Notes under the pieces: generated by a model
What the model was told of the DNA's origin: nothing
The model's input: only the letters and a program-made list of their open reading frames with translations
Databases searched by the model: none
Translations under genes and position numbers: made by a program
Origin: JALZHR01 sp036388475
Lineage (GTDB): Bacteria; Acidobacteriota; Blastocatellia; Pyrinomonadales; Pyrinomonadaceae
NCBI GenBank assembly: GCA_036388475.1
Contig: DASVRT010000016.1
Span: 6,351-70,350, forward strand
Direction: 5' to 3'
DNA length: 64,000 bases
Shown: positions 43,028 to 50,896 of the stretch, one piece after another
Layout: each line of letters opens with the position of its first letter
Numbering within the stretch: the first letter of the stretch is position 1

Positions 43028-43440
43028 AACGGGATATTGAAAACCGCGCGGATTTAGAGCGGCTTTTAACGGAATTTTATAAAATCGCCACAGTGGATGC
43101 GGAAATCGGGCATCATTTTGCCGGATTGGATTTAGCCGCGCATCTGCCGGTTATCGTCGATTTCTGGGAAAAAATTCTGTTCGGCAAACAAGTTTATTTC
43201 GGCAATCCGCTTTTTGTTCACCAAAAAATAAACGAGAAATCGCCGCTCGAATTAGAACATTTTCGTCGCTGGTTCGAAATTTTCAGCCAAACGGTCGATA
43301 AACTTTTCGCCGGCGAAACGGCGGAAAACGCCAAGCTGCGCGCTAAAATGATTGCGCACAGTCTTCATCAAAGAATTCACGAGCAGGATTTTCCCGGCGT
43401 ACAGATTTCGTTAACTACAGAGAGAGAAATAAAACCATAG
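43024..43440 (+). CDS. Group III truncated haemoglobin
   Basis: The 138-residue protein fits the family: IENRADLERLLTEFYKIA, then DFWEKILFGKQVYFGNPL, and the proximal histidine in PLELEHFRRWFEIF, ending with MIAHSLHQRI. Truncated globins bind oxygen or nitric oxide. As the last gene of an Fe-S assembly operon it could scavenge nitric oxide, which destroys clusters, but this is inference. The start overlaps the preceding gene by ATGA. Confidence 0.85.
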   Translation: MKRDIENRADLERLLTEFYKIATVDAEIGHHFAGLDLAAHLPVIVDFWEKILFGKQVYFGNPLFVHQKINEKSPLELEHFRRWFEIFSQTVDKLFAGETAENAKLRAKMIAHSLHQRIHEQDFPGVQISLTTEREIKP

Positions 43441-43457
43441 ATTCACGGGCATAATTT

Positions 43458-43534
43458 AACAGGATAGGCGGGATAATCAGGATAAAAAGAAAAATTCAAT
43501 GTTCTTAGTTTTAAATTATCCTGTCTATCCTGTT
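43458..43534. repeat. Inverted AACAGGATAG-type repeat after the suf operon
   Basis: The left arm AACAGGATAGGCGGGATAAT (43458-43477) pairs imperfectly with ATTATCCTGTCTATCCTGTT (43515-43534), 17 of 20 positions. Words of the type CAGGATA occur again at 49605-49632 and 50804-50819. It may act as a terminator for the suf operon; it is also a member of a dispersed family. Confidence 0.6.
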
Positions 43535-43668
43535 TGAATCCGCGTTAATTGTGTAAATATGTGATTTCGCGCTCTTTGTTTAGAAAACCTGCATTTGTGA
43601 AATGCGCGAACGTGTGGGAAAATCACCGCAATCTTTTTAGACGACGAAGCTTTCATAAAAAACTCGAA

Positions 43669-45168
43669 ATGCAACCGACGGAAAAAAATCAAAAGATTTT
43701 TTTTGCAGATAAATTTTCGCTTTTTACGCGGCTCGGAACCGGGATTTTGAGCGTTTTATTTTTGTCTCTGATAATTTCGCGGCTCGCATTTCCTTTCGAT
43801 AACGGCATTCTCGAAGCGTTTAACTGGCTGCCGGCGCAGCATATTCTGGAAGGCGAAAATCCATACGCTTTCGCTTTGACGCCGCCTTACAGTATGACGC
43901 CCTACGGCGCGGTTTTTTACGCTTTGCTTGCCGCCGGTCAAAAGCTTTTCGGGTTTCAATTGTGGTGGGGAAGAATTTTATCCGTTTTGGCTTTCGCCTT
44001 TTGCCTGTGGTCGGTGGCGAAAATCACGAAAAAAATAACGCGCGCTAAAGAAGCCGCCTGGCTGGCTTTTTTGGCGGGTCTGGCGATGTTTCCCGCGCAA
44101 TTCTGGATTGGCTCGGTCAGACCTGATTTGATTGCTTTCGCTTTTGTCGCGGGCGCGCTGTGGCTGATTTTTACGCGGGTTGAAGAAAATAAAAAAACGT
44201 CCGTTTGGATGGTCGCCGGAATCGTTTCGTTGTCGTGCGCGGCTTTTTTTACCAAGCAGACGTTTTTTTTTACCGCCGGAATCGCTTTTTTGCGGTTTCT
44301 GCAACTGGGAAAACGGCGCGAAGCCGTTTTCACCGTTTTCGCTTTTGCCGCTTTGGCGGCGGCGGGAATCTTTTTGTTAAATTACACTTCCGGCGGCGAT
44401 TACGTCTGGCAGCATTGGACGCACGCGCAGCGGCTGACTTTCAGTTGGCGTCAGGCGATAAACGAATTTTTGAAATTACTCAAAACGCCGGTGTTTTTCT
44501 CGGCGCTGGTTTTTCTGTTTATTTTTATTTACCGGAAACGAAAATTTCTTTTTCAAACCGGCGGCGAAAAGTTATTTGAAGCTTTGCGCGCGCCGAAATT
44601 GTTGATTTTGTTTTACTTTTTGATTTCTCTCGGCTGGGCTTTCATTTCGAGCGGCAGAGTCGGCGCAAACGTCAATTATTATATCGAAAGCTCGCTTTTG
44701 CTGGCGATTGGCGGCGGGTTTATTTACGCGAATTTCAAGAGAGATTCTTTGCCGAAACTCGCTTTGGCGATGATTGTTTTATTCACGTCGGGCGGCGCGT
44801 TTCAACTGGCGAGGATTCTGCACGGCGAGTATTTTCGGTGGCAGGCGGTCGGGTATTATCGCGAGATTTTAGACCGCACGGCAAAATTCACGCCGCCCGG
44901 CAGCGACTGCATCAGCGTCGCCGCCGAACTGGTCGTGTGGAGCGGCTGTCGTTTCCAATTCGACGATTTCAGCGAGTACGAGCACGGCTGGTCGCCGGAG
45001 CTGCGCGAGGCTTTCGAGAGAGAAGTGAAAACGGGTCGTTACGCGGCGATTTTGTGGTATGATGATGTCTTGCAAACACGATTTCCGAATTATCGTTTAG
45101 TGCCTATGTCGCAAAGCGCGCCGGAACGGTCTTTTCCCATTTATCTCTACGTGCCGGTGAGTCCCTAA
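43669..45168 (+). CDS. GT-C-like polytopic membrane glycosyltransferase
   Basis: The protein has 499 residues from ATG 43669. I discard the 40 codons upstream, which begin with TTG inside the repeat and are not membrane-protein-like. About ten hydrophobic helices span it. An early loop with ENPYAFALTPPYSMTPYGAVFY and a following helix with WIGSVRPDLIAFAFVAGALW fit ArnT/PMT-like GT-C enzymes, which move sugars from a polyprenyl phosphate on the periplasmic face. The catalytic Asp is not certain. The following DPM-like gene could supply the donor. No ribosome site stands out. Confidence 0.65.
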   Translation: MQPTEKNQKIFFADKFSLFTRLGTGILSVLFLSLIISRLAFPFDNGILEAFNWLPAQHILEGENPYAFALTPPYSMTPYGAVFYALLAAGQKLFGFQLWWGRILSVLAFAFCLWSVAKITKKITRAKEAAWLAFLAGLAMFPAQFWIGSVRPDLIAFAFVAGALWLIFTRVEENKKTSVWMVAGIVSLSCAAFFTKQTFFFTAGIAFLRFLQLGKRREAVFTVFAFAALAAAGIFLLNYTSGGDYVWQHWTHAQRLTFSWRQAINEFLKLLKTPVFFSALVFLFIFIYRKRKFLFQTGGEKLFEALRAPKLLILFYFLISLGWAFISSGRVGANVNYYIESSLLLAIGGGFIYANFKRDSLPKLALAMIVLFTSGGAFQLARILHGEYFRWQAVGYYREILDRTAKFTPPGSDCISVAAELVVWSGCRFQFDDFSEYEHGWSPELREAFEREVKTGRYAAILWYDDVLQTRFPNYRLVPMSQSAPERSFPIYLYVPVSP

Positions 45169-45271
45169 TTGCGGTTTATCGAATTTGAAGTTTTTTTATT
45201 TCAGGATTTTGCATCCTTGCTAACGTGCGGGTCGCAGCCTTTTTGCGTGTTTCGCGGCAATATCTTTTTCT

Positions 45272-46039
45272 ATGCAAAGTAAAAAATCGCGTCCGGGCAT
45301 CAGCGTTTTTTTCCCCGCTTACAATGACGCTAAATCAATCGGCAAGCTGGTCGCCGACGCGCTGGAAATTTTGCCGTCTCTGGCGGACGATTACGAGATT
45401 ATCGTCGTCAACGACGGAAGCACCGACGAAACGGGCGAAGTTTTGCGGCAGTTGGAAGCGAGACATAAAGCGTTGCGCGTCGTCCGGCACGAGACGAATA
45501 AAGGCTACGGCGGCGCTCTGCAAAGCGGTTTTCGCGCCGCGCGCCTTGATTTGATTTTTTACACCGACGGCGACGGGCAATACGACGTGGGCGAGCTAAA
45601 AAAACTTTACGCTTTGCTCGACGAAAAAACGGACGTGGTAAACGGCTACAAGCTGGAGCGCGGCGACAAAATAAACCGCAAAGTCGTCGGCGGTTTTTAC
45701 AATCGCCTGGCGCATTTGATGTTTTCTTTGCCCGTCTCCGACATTGATTGCGATTTTCGCTTGATTCGCAAAGAGTTTTCGGACAAAATAGCTCTATCTT
45801 CAACAAGCGGTAGTATTTGTGTCGAGCTCATTTACAAACTTAAGCGGGCGGGCGCGCGTTTTCGCGAAACCGGCGTTAATCATTACGAGCGTCCGTTCGG
45901 CAAATCGCAGTTTTTTACCGTTCGGCGCGTGACAAAAACTTTACTCGATTTTTTTTTCCTGTGGCTGCGGCTCGTGGTTCTGCGAAAAAACGGCGACAAT
46001 CTGCTGTTATTCGCGCTGATTCTTTCGGAACGCTTATAA
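45272..46039 (+). CDS. GT2 family polyprenyl-phosphate sugar transferase (DPM1-like)
   Basis: The 255-residue cytoplasmic glycosyltransferase has a GT-A fold: ISVFFPAYNDAKSIGKLV, EIIVVNDGSTDETGEV, NKGYGGALQSGFRAA and the metal motif FYTDGDGQYD, followed by DCDFRLIRKE. Such enzymes attach mannose or another sugar from a nucleotide to undecaprenyl/dolichyl phosphate. It lies between a GT-C-like protein and an epimerase (3-bp gap), a plausible small cell-surface glycan pathway. A hydrophobic C-terminal segment (LLDFFFLWLRLVVL) could tether it to the membrane. Confidence 0.88.
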   Translation: MQSKKSRPGISVFFPAYNDAKSIGKLVADALEILPSLADDYEIIVVNDGSTDETGEVLRQLEARHKALRVVRHETNKGYGGALQSGFRAARLDLIFYTDGDGQYDVGELKKLYALLDEKTDVVNGYKLERGDKINRKVVGGFYNRLAHLMFSLPVSDIDCDFRLIRKEFSDKIALSSTSGSICVELIYKLKRAGARFRETGVNHYERPFGKSQFFTVRRVTKTLLDFFFLWLRLVVLRKNGDNLLLFALILSERL

Positions 46040-46042
46040 TTT

Positions 46043-47098
46043 ATGAGTATTTTACCCGAAAAATATAAAGGTCGCTCGGTTTTGATAACCGGCGGATTAG
46101 GTTTTATCGGCAGCAACCTGGCGCGGCGGCTGGCTGAAACCGGCGACGTCGACATCACCATTATCGACTCGCTCAGCGACGACCAGGGCGGAAGTTTATA
46201 CAACATCGAAGACATCAAAGACCGCGTCAAGCTGCACGCCGCCGATATGGGCGACAGCTGGGTGATTAATCATCTGGTCGGCGGCGTCGATTATATTTTT
46301 AATCTGGCGGGCAGCATCAGCCATCTGGATTCGATGCGCGTGCCGCACCGTGATTTGCAGCTCAATTGCGCGATTCATCTGACTTTGCTCGAAGCCTGCC
46401 GGATGTTTAACCCGCACGTCAAAATCGTTTTTACCAGCACGCGCCAGGTTTACGGCAAACCCGCTTATCTGCCGATTGACGAGCAGCACCGGGTCCAGCC
46501 GATGGACATCAACGGCATCAACAAATACGCGGCGGAGATGTATCATCTGCTTTACCAGCGGGCTTACGGCTTGCGAACGGTAAACTTGCGCCTGACAAAC
46601 ACTTACGGACCGCGCCAGCAGATGCATCATAACCGGCAGGGCTTTATCGCGTGGTTTATCCGGCAGGCGATGGACGGCGAAACCATCGAGCTTTTCGGCG
46701 ACGGCAGACAAAGCCGCGATTTGAATTACGTCGATGACGTGGTTGACGCGCTGCTGCTGGCGGGTTTAAGCGAGGAAGCCGAAGGCGAAATTTTTAATCT
46801 CGGACATCATCAAATCGTCACCCTGGCGGAAATCGCCAATAAGCTGATTAATCTCACGGGGCGCGGCGCGGTCGTCGGCGTTCCTTTTCCGCCCGAGCGC
46901 CAGTTGACCGATGTCGGCAACTGCAATTGCAGCTACAAAAAAATCGAGCAGGTTTTGGGCTGGCGTCCGCAGGTCGATTTGGACGAAGGCTTAAAACGCA
47001 CGATTGAATTTTATCAACAAAATCGCGAACGTTACTGGGATGCGGCGGACGAAAACACGATTTCCAAATCTTATTCGGCGCTACGACGCGTCAAGTGA
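46043..47098 (+). CDS. Extended-SDR nucleotide-sugar epimerase/dehydratase
   Basis: The 351 residues have the NAD-binding motif SVLITGGLGFIGSNLARRL and the extended SDR signature TNTYGPRQQ. The usual catalytic YxxxK reads NGINK (in MDINGINKYAAEMYHL), i.e. the Tyr is replaced by Asn with Lys kept. I recall the NGINK form from a subfamily of uncharacterised nucleotide-sugar enzymes, so this is probably a family trait and not damage. The STRQVYG segment supplies the serine/threonine. It is likely to make or modify a sugar for the neighbouring transferases. Confidence 0.85.
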   Translation: MSILPEKYKGRSVLITGGLGFIGSNLARRLAETGDVDITIIDSLSDDQGGSLYNIEDIKDRVKLHAADMGDSWVINHLVGGVDYIFNLAGSISHLDSMRVPHRDLQLNCAIHLTLLEACRMFNPHVKIVFTSTRQVYGKPAYLPIDEQHRVQPMDINGINKYAAEMYHLLYQRAYGLRTVNLRLTNTYGPRQQMHHNRQGFIAWFIRQAMDGETIELFGDGRQSRDLNYVDDVVDALLLAGLSEEAEGEIFNLGHHQIVTLAEIANKLINLTGRGAVVGVPFPPERQLTDVGNCNCSYKKIEQVLGWRPQVDLDEGLKRTIEFYQQNRERYWDAADENTISKSYSALRRVK

Positions 47099-47102
47099 AA
47101 AT

Positions 47103-47864
47103 TCAGTCTTTTCGCACGACGCAAATCGCCGACAAACCAAAAGGAAATCTCGCGTTCGAACGTTTCAGAAATTTTGCTTCGGAAAGTAAAGCCCGCGTCA
47201 AAACACGGTTCAGCCATTCCATCGAAGGCGGAAAAGGTTTTACGTCCGAGCCTTTATCGGATAAACCTATCGGCTTGAAAAGCAAGCGGCGAACGACGGC
47301 GAGCGGAAACGGCAGCGTGTTCGCATAAGTTTTCCGCAAAACCGTAAAACCGGCGTTTTCAAGTTTCTGCGACAATTCCCGGACGGTGTATCGGCGCTGC
47401 GTGTTTAAAGCTTTATCGTGCCCGCTCCGCATCCATTCGTAAGCCGCCGCGCGCACAAACGCCGTGCCTTTCGGCTTTAAAACGCGATGCATTTCCGCAA
47501 TCGCTTTTTCGTCCGCTTTTTCGCCCGGAATCTGCACCAGCACGTCAAAGCTCGTCACCAAATCAAAACTCGCGTCCGAGAAAGGCAATTCGGTCGCCGA
47601 GGCTTGTGTCAAAAAATTCTCGCCGCGCTCGCGGCAAAAATCCAGCGCCGTTTTTTCGACGTCGAGTCCTTTGACGGCTTCGGCTTTCGCGTAGCGTTCG
47701 AGCCATTTCAGGTTTAATCCCGTGCCGCAGCCGATGTCCAGAATATTTTCAATCTCCGGCGGGCAGAACTCGTCCAGCAGCGCGGCGGAAATCTCGCGCA
47801 TTCCGGCAAACCACCAGAGCTTTTCCTCGACCTCGTAGAGATAAACAAAATCTTCCGTCCGCAT
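47103..47864 (-). CDS. Class I SAM-dependent methyltransferase
   Basis: The 253 residues have motif I ILDIGCGTGLNLKWLE, an acidic residue after strand 2 (KGLDVEKTALDF), motif II FDLVTSFDVLVQIPGEK, and the LKPKGTAFVRAAAYEWM strand typical of Methyltransf_11. The N-terminal YEVEEKLWWFAGMREI is shared with methyltransferases found beside glycosyltransferases, which methylate sugars or lipids. It converges on the epimerase gene with a 4-bp gap and probably belongs to the same glycan function. Confidence 0.85.
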   Translation of the reverse strand: MRTEDFVYLYEVEEKLWWFAGMREISAALLDEFCPPEIENILDIGCGTGLNLKWLERYAKAEAVKGLDVEKTALDFCRERGENFLTQASATELPFSDASFDLVTSFDVLVQIPGEKADEKAIAEMHRVLKPKGTAFVRAAAYEWMRSGHDKALNTQRRYTVRELSQKLENAGFTVLRKTYANTLPFPLAVVRRLLFKPIGLSDKGSDVKPFPPSMEWLNRVLTRALLSEAKFLKRSNARFPFGLSAICVVRKD

Positions 47865-48056
47865 ATTTTTTACATTGTGTTCGATAAAAGCTTAAGAAGC
47901 AAAAGTAAAGGAATTCCGGAGAGTAGAAATGTTTCGGCTCCGGGTCAAGCAACTTAATTTCCGTTCAAAGAATCCTTTAGACAAAGGGCGTTGCAAAGTT
48001 TATTGATAAAGTTCTCCCGAAATCTGAAAAATTCTTATTAAACAAAGGAGAAAGTA

Positions 48057-49559
48057 ATGAAAGTCGTTCGTTTTGGCGGAATGCTGTTTGCTTTGGTCGC
48101 AGTGTTTTTGTGTTTCGGCATAAATGTTTTGGCGCAGGAGAGTGCTTCTTCGGCGTCGGTTTCCCGAACTCGCGCGATTTCGAATTCGAATCCGCAGGCT
48201 ACAACTTCGAATTCGCCGAACAGCGGTTCGAGAAATTCAAATTATTACGAGCCGCGCGTTGCTTTTAAGCTGCCCGACGAGGTAGCGGTCGAAGAATTCG
48301 TCAATTATCACCGGCATCGCCTGCCGCTTCCGAAATCGGGACAGGCAGTGGCGCTGGACGCTCGCTGGGGAAACAGCGAATTTTCCAGGGCGCAGCGCGA
48401 AGCCGTTTTGCAAATCGGTTTTACGACTCCGAACGTTAACGAAAGAACCGATTTGCGCCCGCTGAATTTGTCGCTGGTGATTGATAAAAGCGGTTCGATG
48501 GCGGAAAGCGATAAAATGTCGCGCGTCAAAGAATCTTTGCGGACGATGATTGGAAAATTGCGTCCCGAAGATATTGTTTCAATCGTTGTTTTCGACACCG
48601 GCGCGCAGGTTTTGTTTCCGGCAAGCCGCATCGGCGACGGTTATGAATTGAGACGGGCGATTGACTGCATCGAGCCGGGCGGCTCGACCAATCTGCACGC
48701 CGGCTTGATGCTCGGCTATCACGAAGCGCAGAAAAATTTTCTGAAAGACGCGACCAACCGCGTTATTTTATTGACCGACGGCATCGCCAATGTCGGCGTC
48801 GTCGAGCCGACGAAGATTGCCGCCGCGTCTTCCGAATACAACGGTCAGGGCATCGACCTTTCGACGATCGGCGTCGGCTTGGATTTAAACAACGACCTTT
48901 TGCGCGGTTTAGCCGAATCGGGACGCGGGCTTTATCATTTTGTCTCCGATTATCAGGACATCGAAAAGGTTTTCGTCAACGAAGTGCAAAGTCTGGTCTC
49001 GTCGGTGGCGAAAAAAGTCGAAGTCAGCGTCGATTACGACGCGAATCTGCAAATTGAAAAAATCTACGGTTACGCGCCGCGCGTGCGGGCAAACGGTTTT
49101 TCAATCAATCTGGACAATATGAACAACGGTTTGACGCAGGTCGTGATGGTGCGTTTTCGCGCGCGCAACGCGACGAGAAATTCTCTGCCCGTAAAAGTTC
49201 GCCTGTCGTATTTTGATGTCAAACGCAAACAGATGGTCGAACAGGTCGAGCAAGTCAGCTTAACGCCGTCGAGACAGGATTCGTGCGAGCTTTTAGCCGA
49301 CGGGGAAGTGAAGAAAAATTACACGATTGCCGAGCTTGCCCAGTCGCTTTTCGATATGACCGAAGCCGCGCGGCGACAAAATTACCGCGAAGCCGAAAAT
49401 TTTCTCAACGCCTCGACCGCCGACGCTTACCGTCGCTATCCGAATATGGAAGACAAGGATATTCGCTTCGTTTTGAATATCATCGAAGGCTACCGGCGCG
49501 ACCTGAAAACCTTTAATCAACAAAGAATAAAAAGCAGCGATTGCGGCACGTGCAGGTAA
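48057..49559 (+). CDS. Secreted von Willebrand A (VWA) domain protein, YfbK-like
   Basis: The 500 residues begin with a signal peptide (MLFALVAVFLCFGINVLAQ). A Ser/Asn-rich linker leads to the VWF_A N-terminal motif VAVEEFVNYHRHRLPLP. A VWA domain (~135-325) follows, with the metal site SLVIDKSGSMAESDK, the later TNLHAG and LLTDGIANVG. A C-terminal region (ADGEVKKNYTIAELAQSLFDMTEAARR) is typical of the same family. VWA domains bind metal and mediate protein-protein contacts; the specific role of these exported bacterial proteins is not settled. Ribosome site AAAGGAGAAAG is strong. Confidence 0.85.
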   Translation: MKVVRFGGMLFALVAVFLCFGINVLAQESASSASVSRTRAISNSNPQATTSNSPNSGSRNSNYYEPRVAFKLPDEVAVEEFVNYHRHRLPLPKSGQAVALDARWGNSEFSRAQREAVLQIGFTTPNVNERTDLRPLNLSLVIDKSGSMAESDKMSRVKESLRTMIGKLRPEDIVSIVVFDTGAQVLFPASRIGDGYELRRAIDCIEPGGSTNLHAGLMLGYHEAQKNFLKDATNRVILLTDGIANVGVVEPTKIAAASSEYNGQGIDLSTIGVGLDLNNDLLRGLAESGRGLYHFVSDYQDIEKVFVNEVQSLVSSVAKKVEVSVDYDANLQIEKIYGYAPRVRANGFSINLDNMNNGLTQVVMVRFRARNATRNSLPVKVRLSYFDVKRKQMVEQVEQVSLTPSRQDSCELLADGEVKKNYTIAELAQSLFDMTEAARRQNYREAENFLNASTADAYRRYPNMEDKDIRFVLNIIEGYRRDLKTFNQQRIKSSDCGTCR

Positions 49560-49604
49560 TTTTCCAGCCGCCGGAACATTCAAACCGCAAATAAACCGGG
49601 ATGG

Positions 49605-49632
49605 ACAGGATAGGCGAAATTGCTTATCCTGT
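49605..49632. repeat. CAGGATA inverted repeat
   Basis: ACAGGATA (49605-49612) and TATCCTGT (49625-49632) form a perfect 8-bp hairpin in the spacer before the enolase-superfamily gene. The words match the repeats at 43458 and 50804. Confidence 0.5.
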
Positions 49633-49663
49633 TTGTTTGCGCCCGCACGCGCAATTTCCGCCA

Positions 49664-50776
49664 ATGAAAATCAAATCAATCGAGCTTATCGAAATCAATT
49701 TGCCGCTCGTCCATTTTTTTGAAACGAGTTTTGGCAGAACCTACGAGCGAAGAATAATTTTAACGCGTCTCCGGGATGAATCGGGCGCGGAAGGCTGGGG
49801 CGAAGTGACCTGCGGCGAGACGCCTTCGTACAACGAGGAATGGACGGACGCGGCTTGGGTGACGCTGGAGAAAATTCTCGCGCCGATGACGATTGGCAGG
49901 CAAGTCGAATCGGCTTCGGAAATCTGGAATGTCCTGAAAAAAGTGCGCGGGCATAGGATGGCGAAAGCCGCGATTGAAACGGCTTGCTGGGATTTGGAAG
50001 CGAAAAAACGAGATGTGCCTTTATGGCAACATCTGGGCGGCACTAATCGGGAAATCGCGTGCGGCGTTTCCATCGGCATTCAGGATTCTATCGAACAGTT
50101 GTTTGAAAAGATTCAGACCGAGCTCGACGCCGGTTATCGACGAATCAAAATAAAAATCGCGCCGCATTGGGATTACGAAATTATCCGCCGGGTGCGCGAA
50201 AAATTCGGCGATATTTTATTGATGGGCGACGCGAATTCGGCTTACTCGCTCGCCGACGTCCGTTTATTTAAACGAATGGACGCGTTCAATCTGATGATGT
50301 TCGAACAGCCTCTGGCGCACGACGATATGCTCGACCACGCGAAATTGCAGCGCGAAATCAAAACGCCGGTTTGTCTGGACGAGTCGGTAAAATCGCCCGA
50401 AGACGCGCGCAAAGCAATTGAAATCGGCGCGGGAAAAATCGTCAACGTCAAGCTCGGTCGCGTCGGCGGTCATTCTCAGGCAAAATCGGTCGAAGAAATC
50501 TGCCGCAATGCAAATATTCAGATTTGGTGCGGCGGAATGCTGGAATCGGGCATCGGCAGAGCGCATAATATCGCTATGTCCACGCTTGCCGGTTTTACTC
50601 TGCCGGGCGACGTTTCGGCATCGAAGCGCTACTGGCACGAAGACATTATCGAACCGGAAGTCGAAGTCACAGAAAACGGAACAATCATCGCGCCCGCAGC
50701 GCCGGGAATCGGCTTTGCCGTCAACCGCGGGCGAATCGACAAATTAACGGCGCGGCGACAAATCGTTAGAATTTAG
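49664..50776 (+). CDS. Enolase-superfamily o-succinylbenzoate synthase / N-succinylamino-acid racemase
   Basis: The product has 370 residues from ATG 49664 (MKIKSIELIEINLPL); the longer frame runs into the upstream repeat. Family residues: catalytic lysine in RIKIKIAP, metal ligands in LLMGDANSAY, MMFEQPLAHDD and CLDESV, the second lysine in VNVKLGRVGGH, and the GGMLESGIGRAHN loop. This pattern fits MenC type 1/NSAR enzymes. No other menaquinone genes are in the window, so either activity, or both, is possible. Confidence 0.85.
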   Translation: MKIKSIELIEINLPLVHFFETSFGRTYERRIILTRLRDESGAEGWGEVTCGETPSYNEEWTDAAWVTLEKILAPMTIGRQVESASEIWNVLKKVRGHRMAKAAIETACWDLEAKKRDVPLWQHLGGTNREIACGVSIGIQDSIEQLFEKIQTELDAGYRRIKIKIAPHWDYEIIRRVREKFGDILLMGDANSAYSLADVRLFKRMDAFNLMMFEQPLAHDDMLDHAKLQREIKTPVCLDESVKSPEDARKAIEIGAGKIVNVKLGRVGGHSQAKSVEEICRNANIQIWCGGMLESGIGRAHNIAMSTLAGFTLPGDVSASKRYWHEDIIEPEVEVTENGTIIAPAAPGIGFAVNRGRIDKLTARRQIVRI

Positions 50777-50803
50777 CTTTTCGACTTAAACAAGGGGAAC
50801 TCA

Positions 50804-50896
50804 AACAGGATGAACAGGGAAAGAGAAACGCGGAATGCAGGACGCGAAACGCGGAAATTGCAATTCATCGTTCATCATTCATCGTTCATCATTTTT
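50804..50896. repeat. Repeat words overlapping the TonB-receptor start and signal peptide
   Basis: AACAGGATGAACAGGG (50804-50819) contains the ATG of the receptor. Repeated AACGCGGAA words follow, then an exact tandem duplication of TTCATCGTTCATCA (50864-50877 and 50878-50891). These resemble the intergenic repeat families elsewhere in the window, yet are translated here. Confidence 0.6.

Noticed and set aside
43549..43668. 40-residue N-terminal extension of the GT-C-like protein
   Set aside because: Starts with TTG inside repeat-derived sequence and is not conserved-looking; ATG 43669 directly precedes the first membrane helix.
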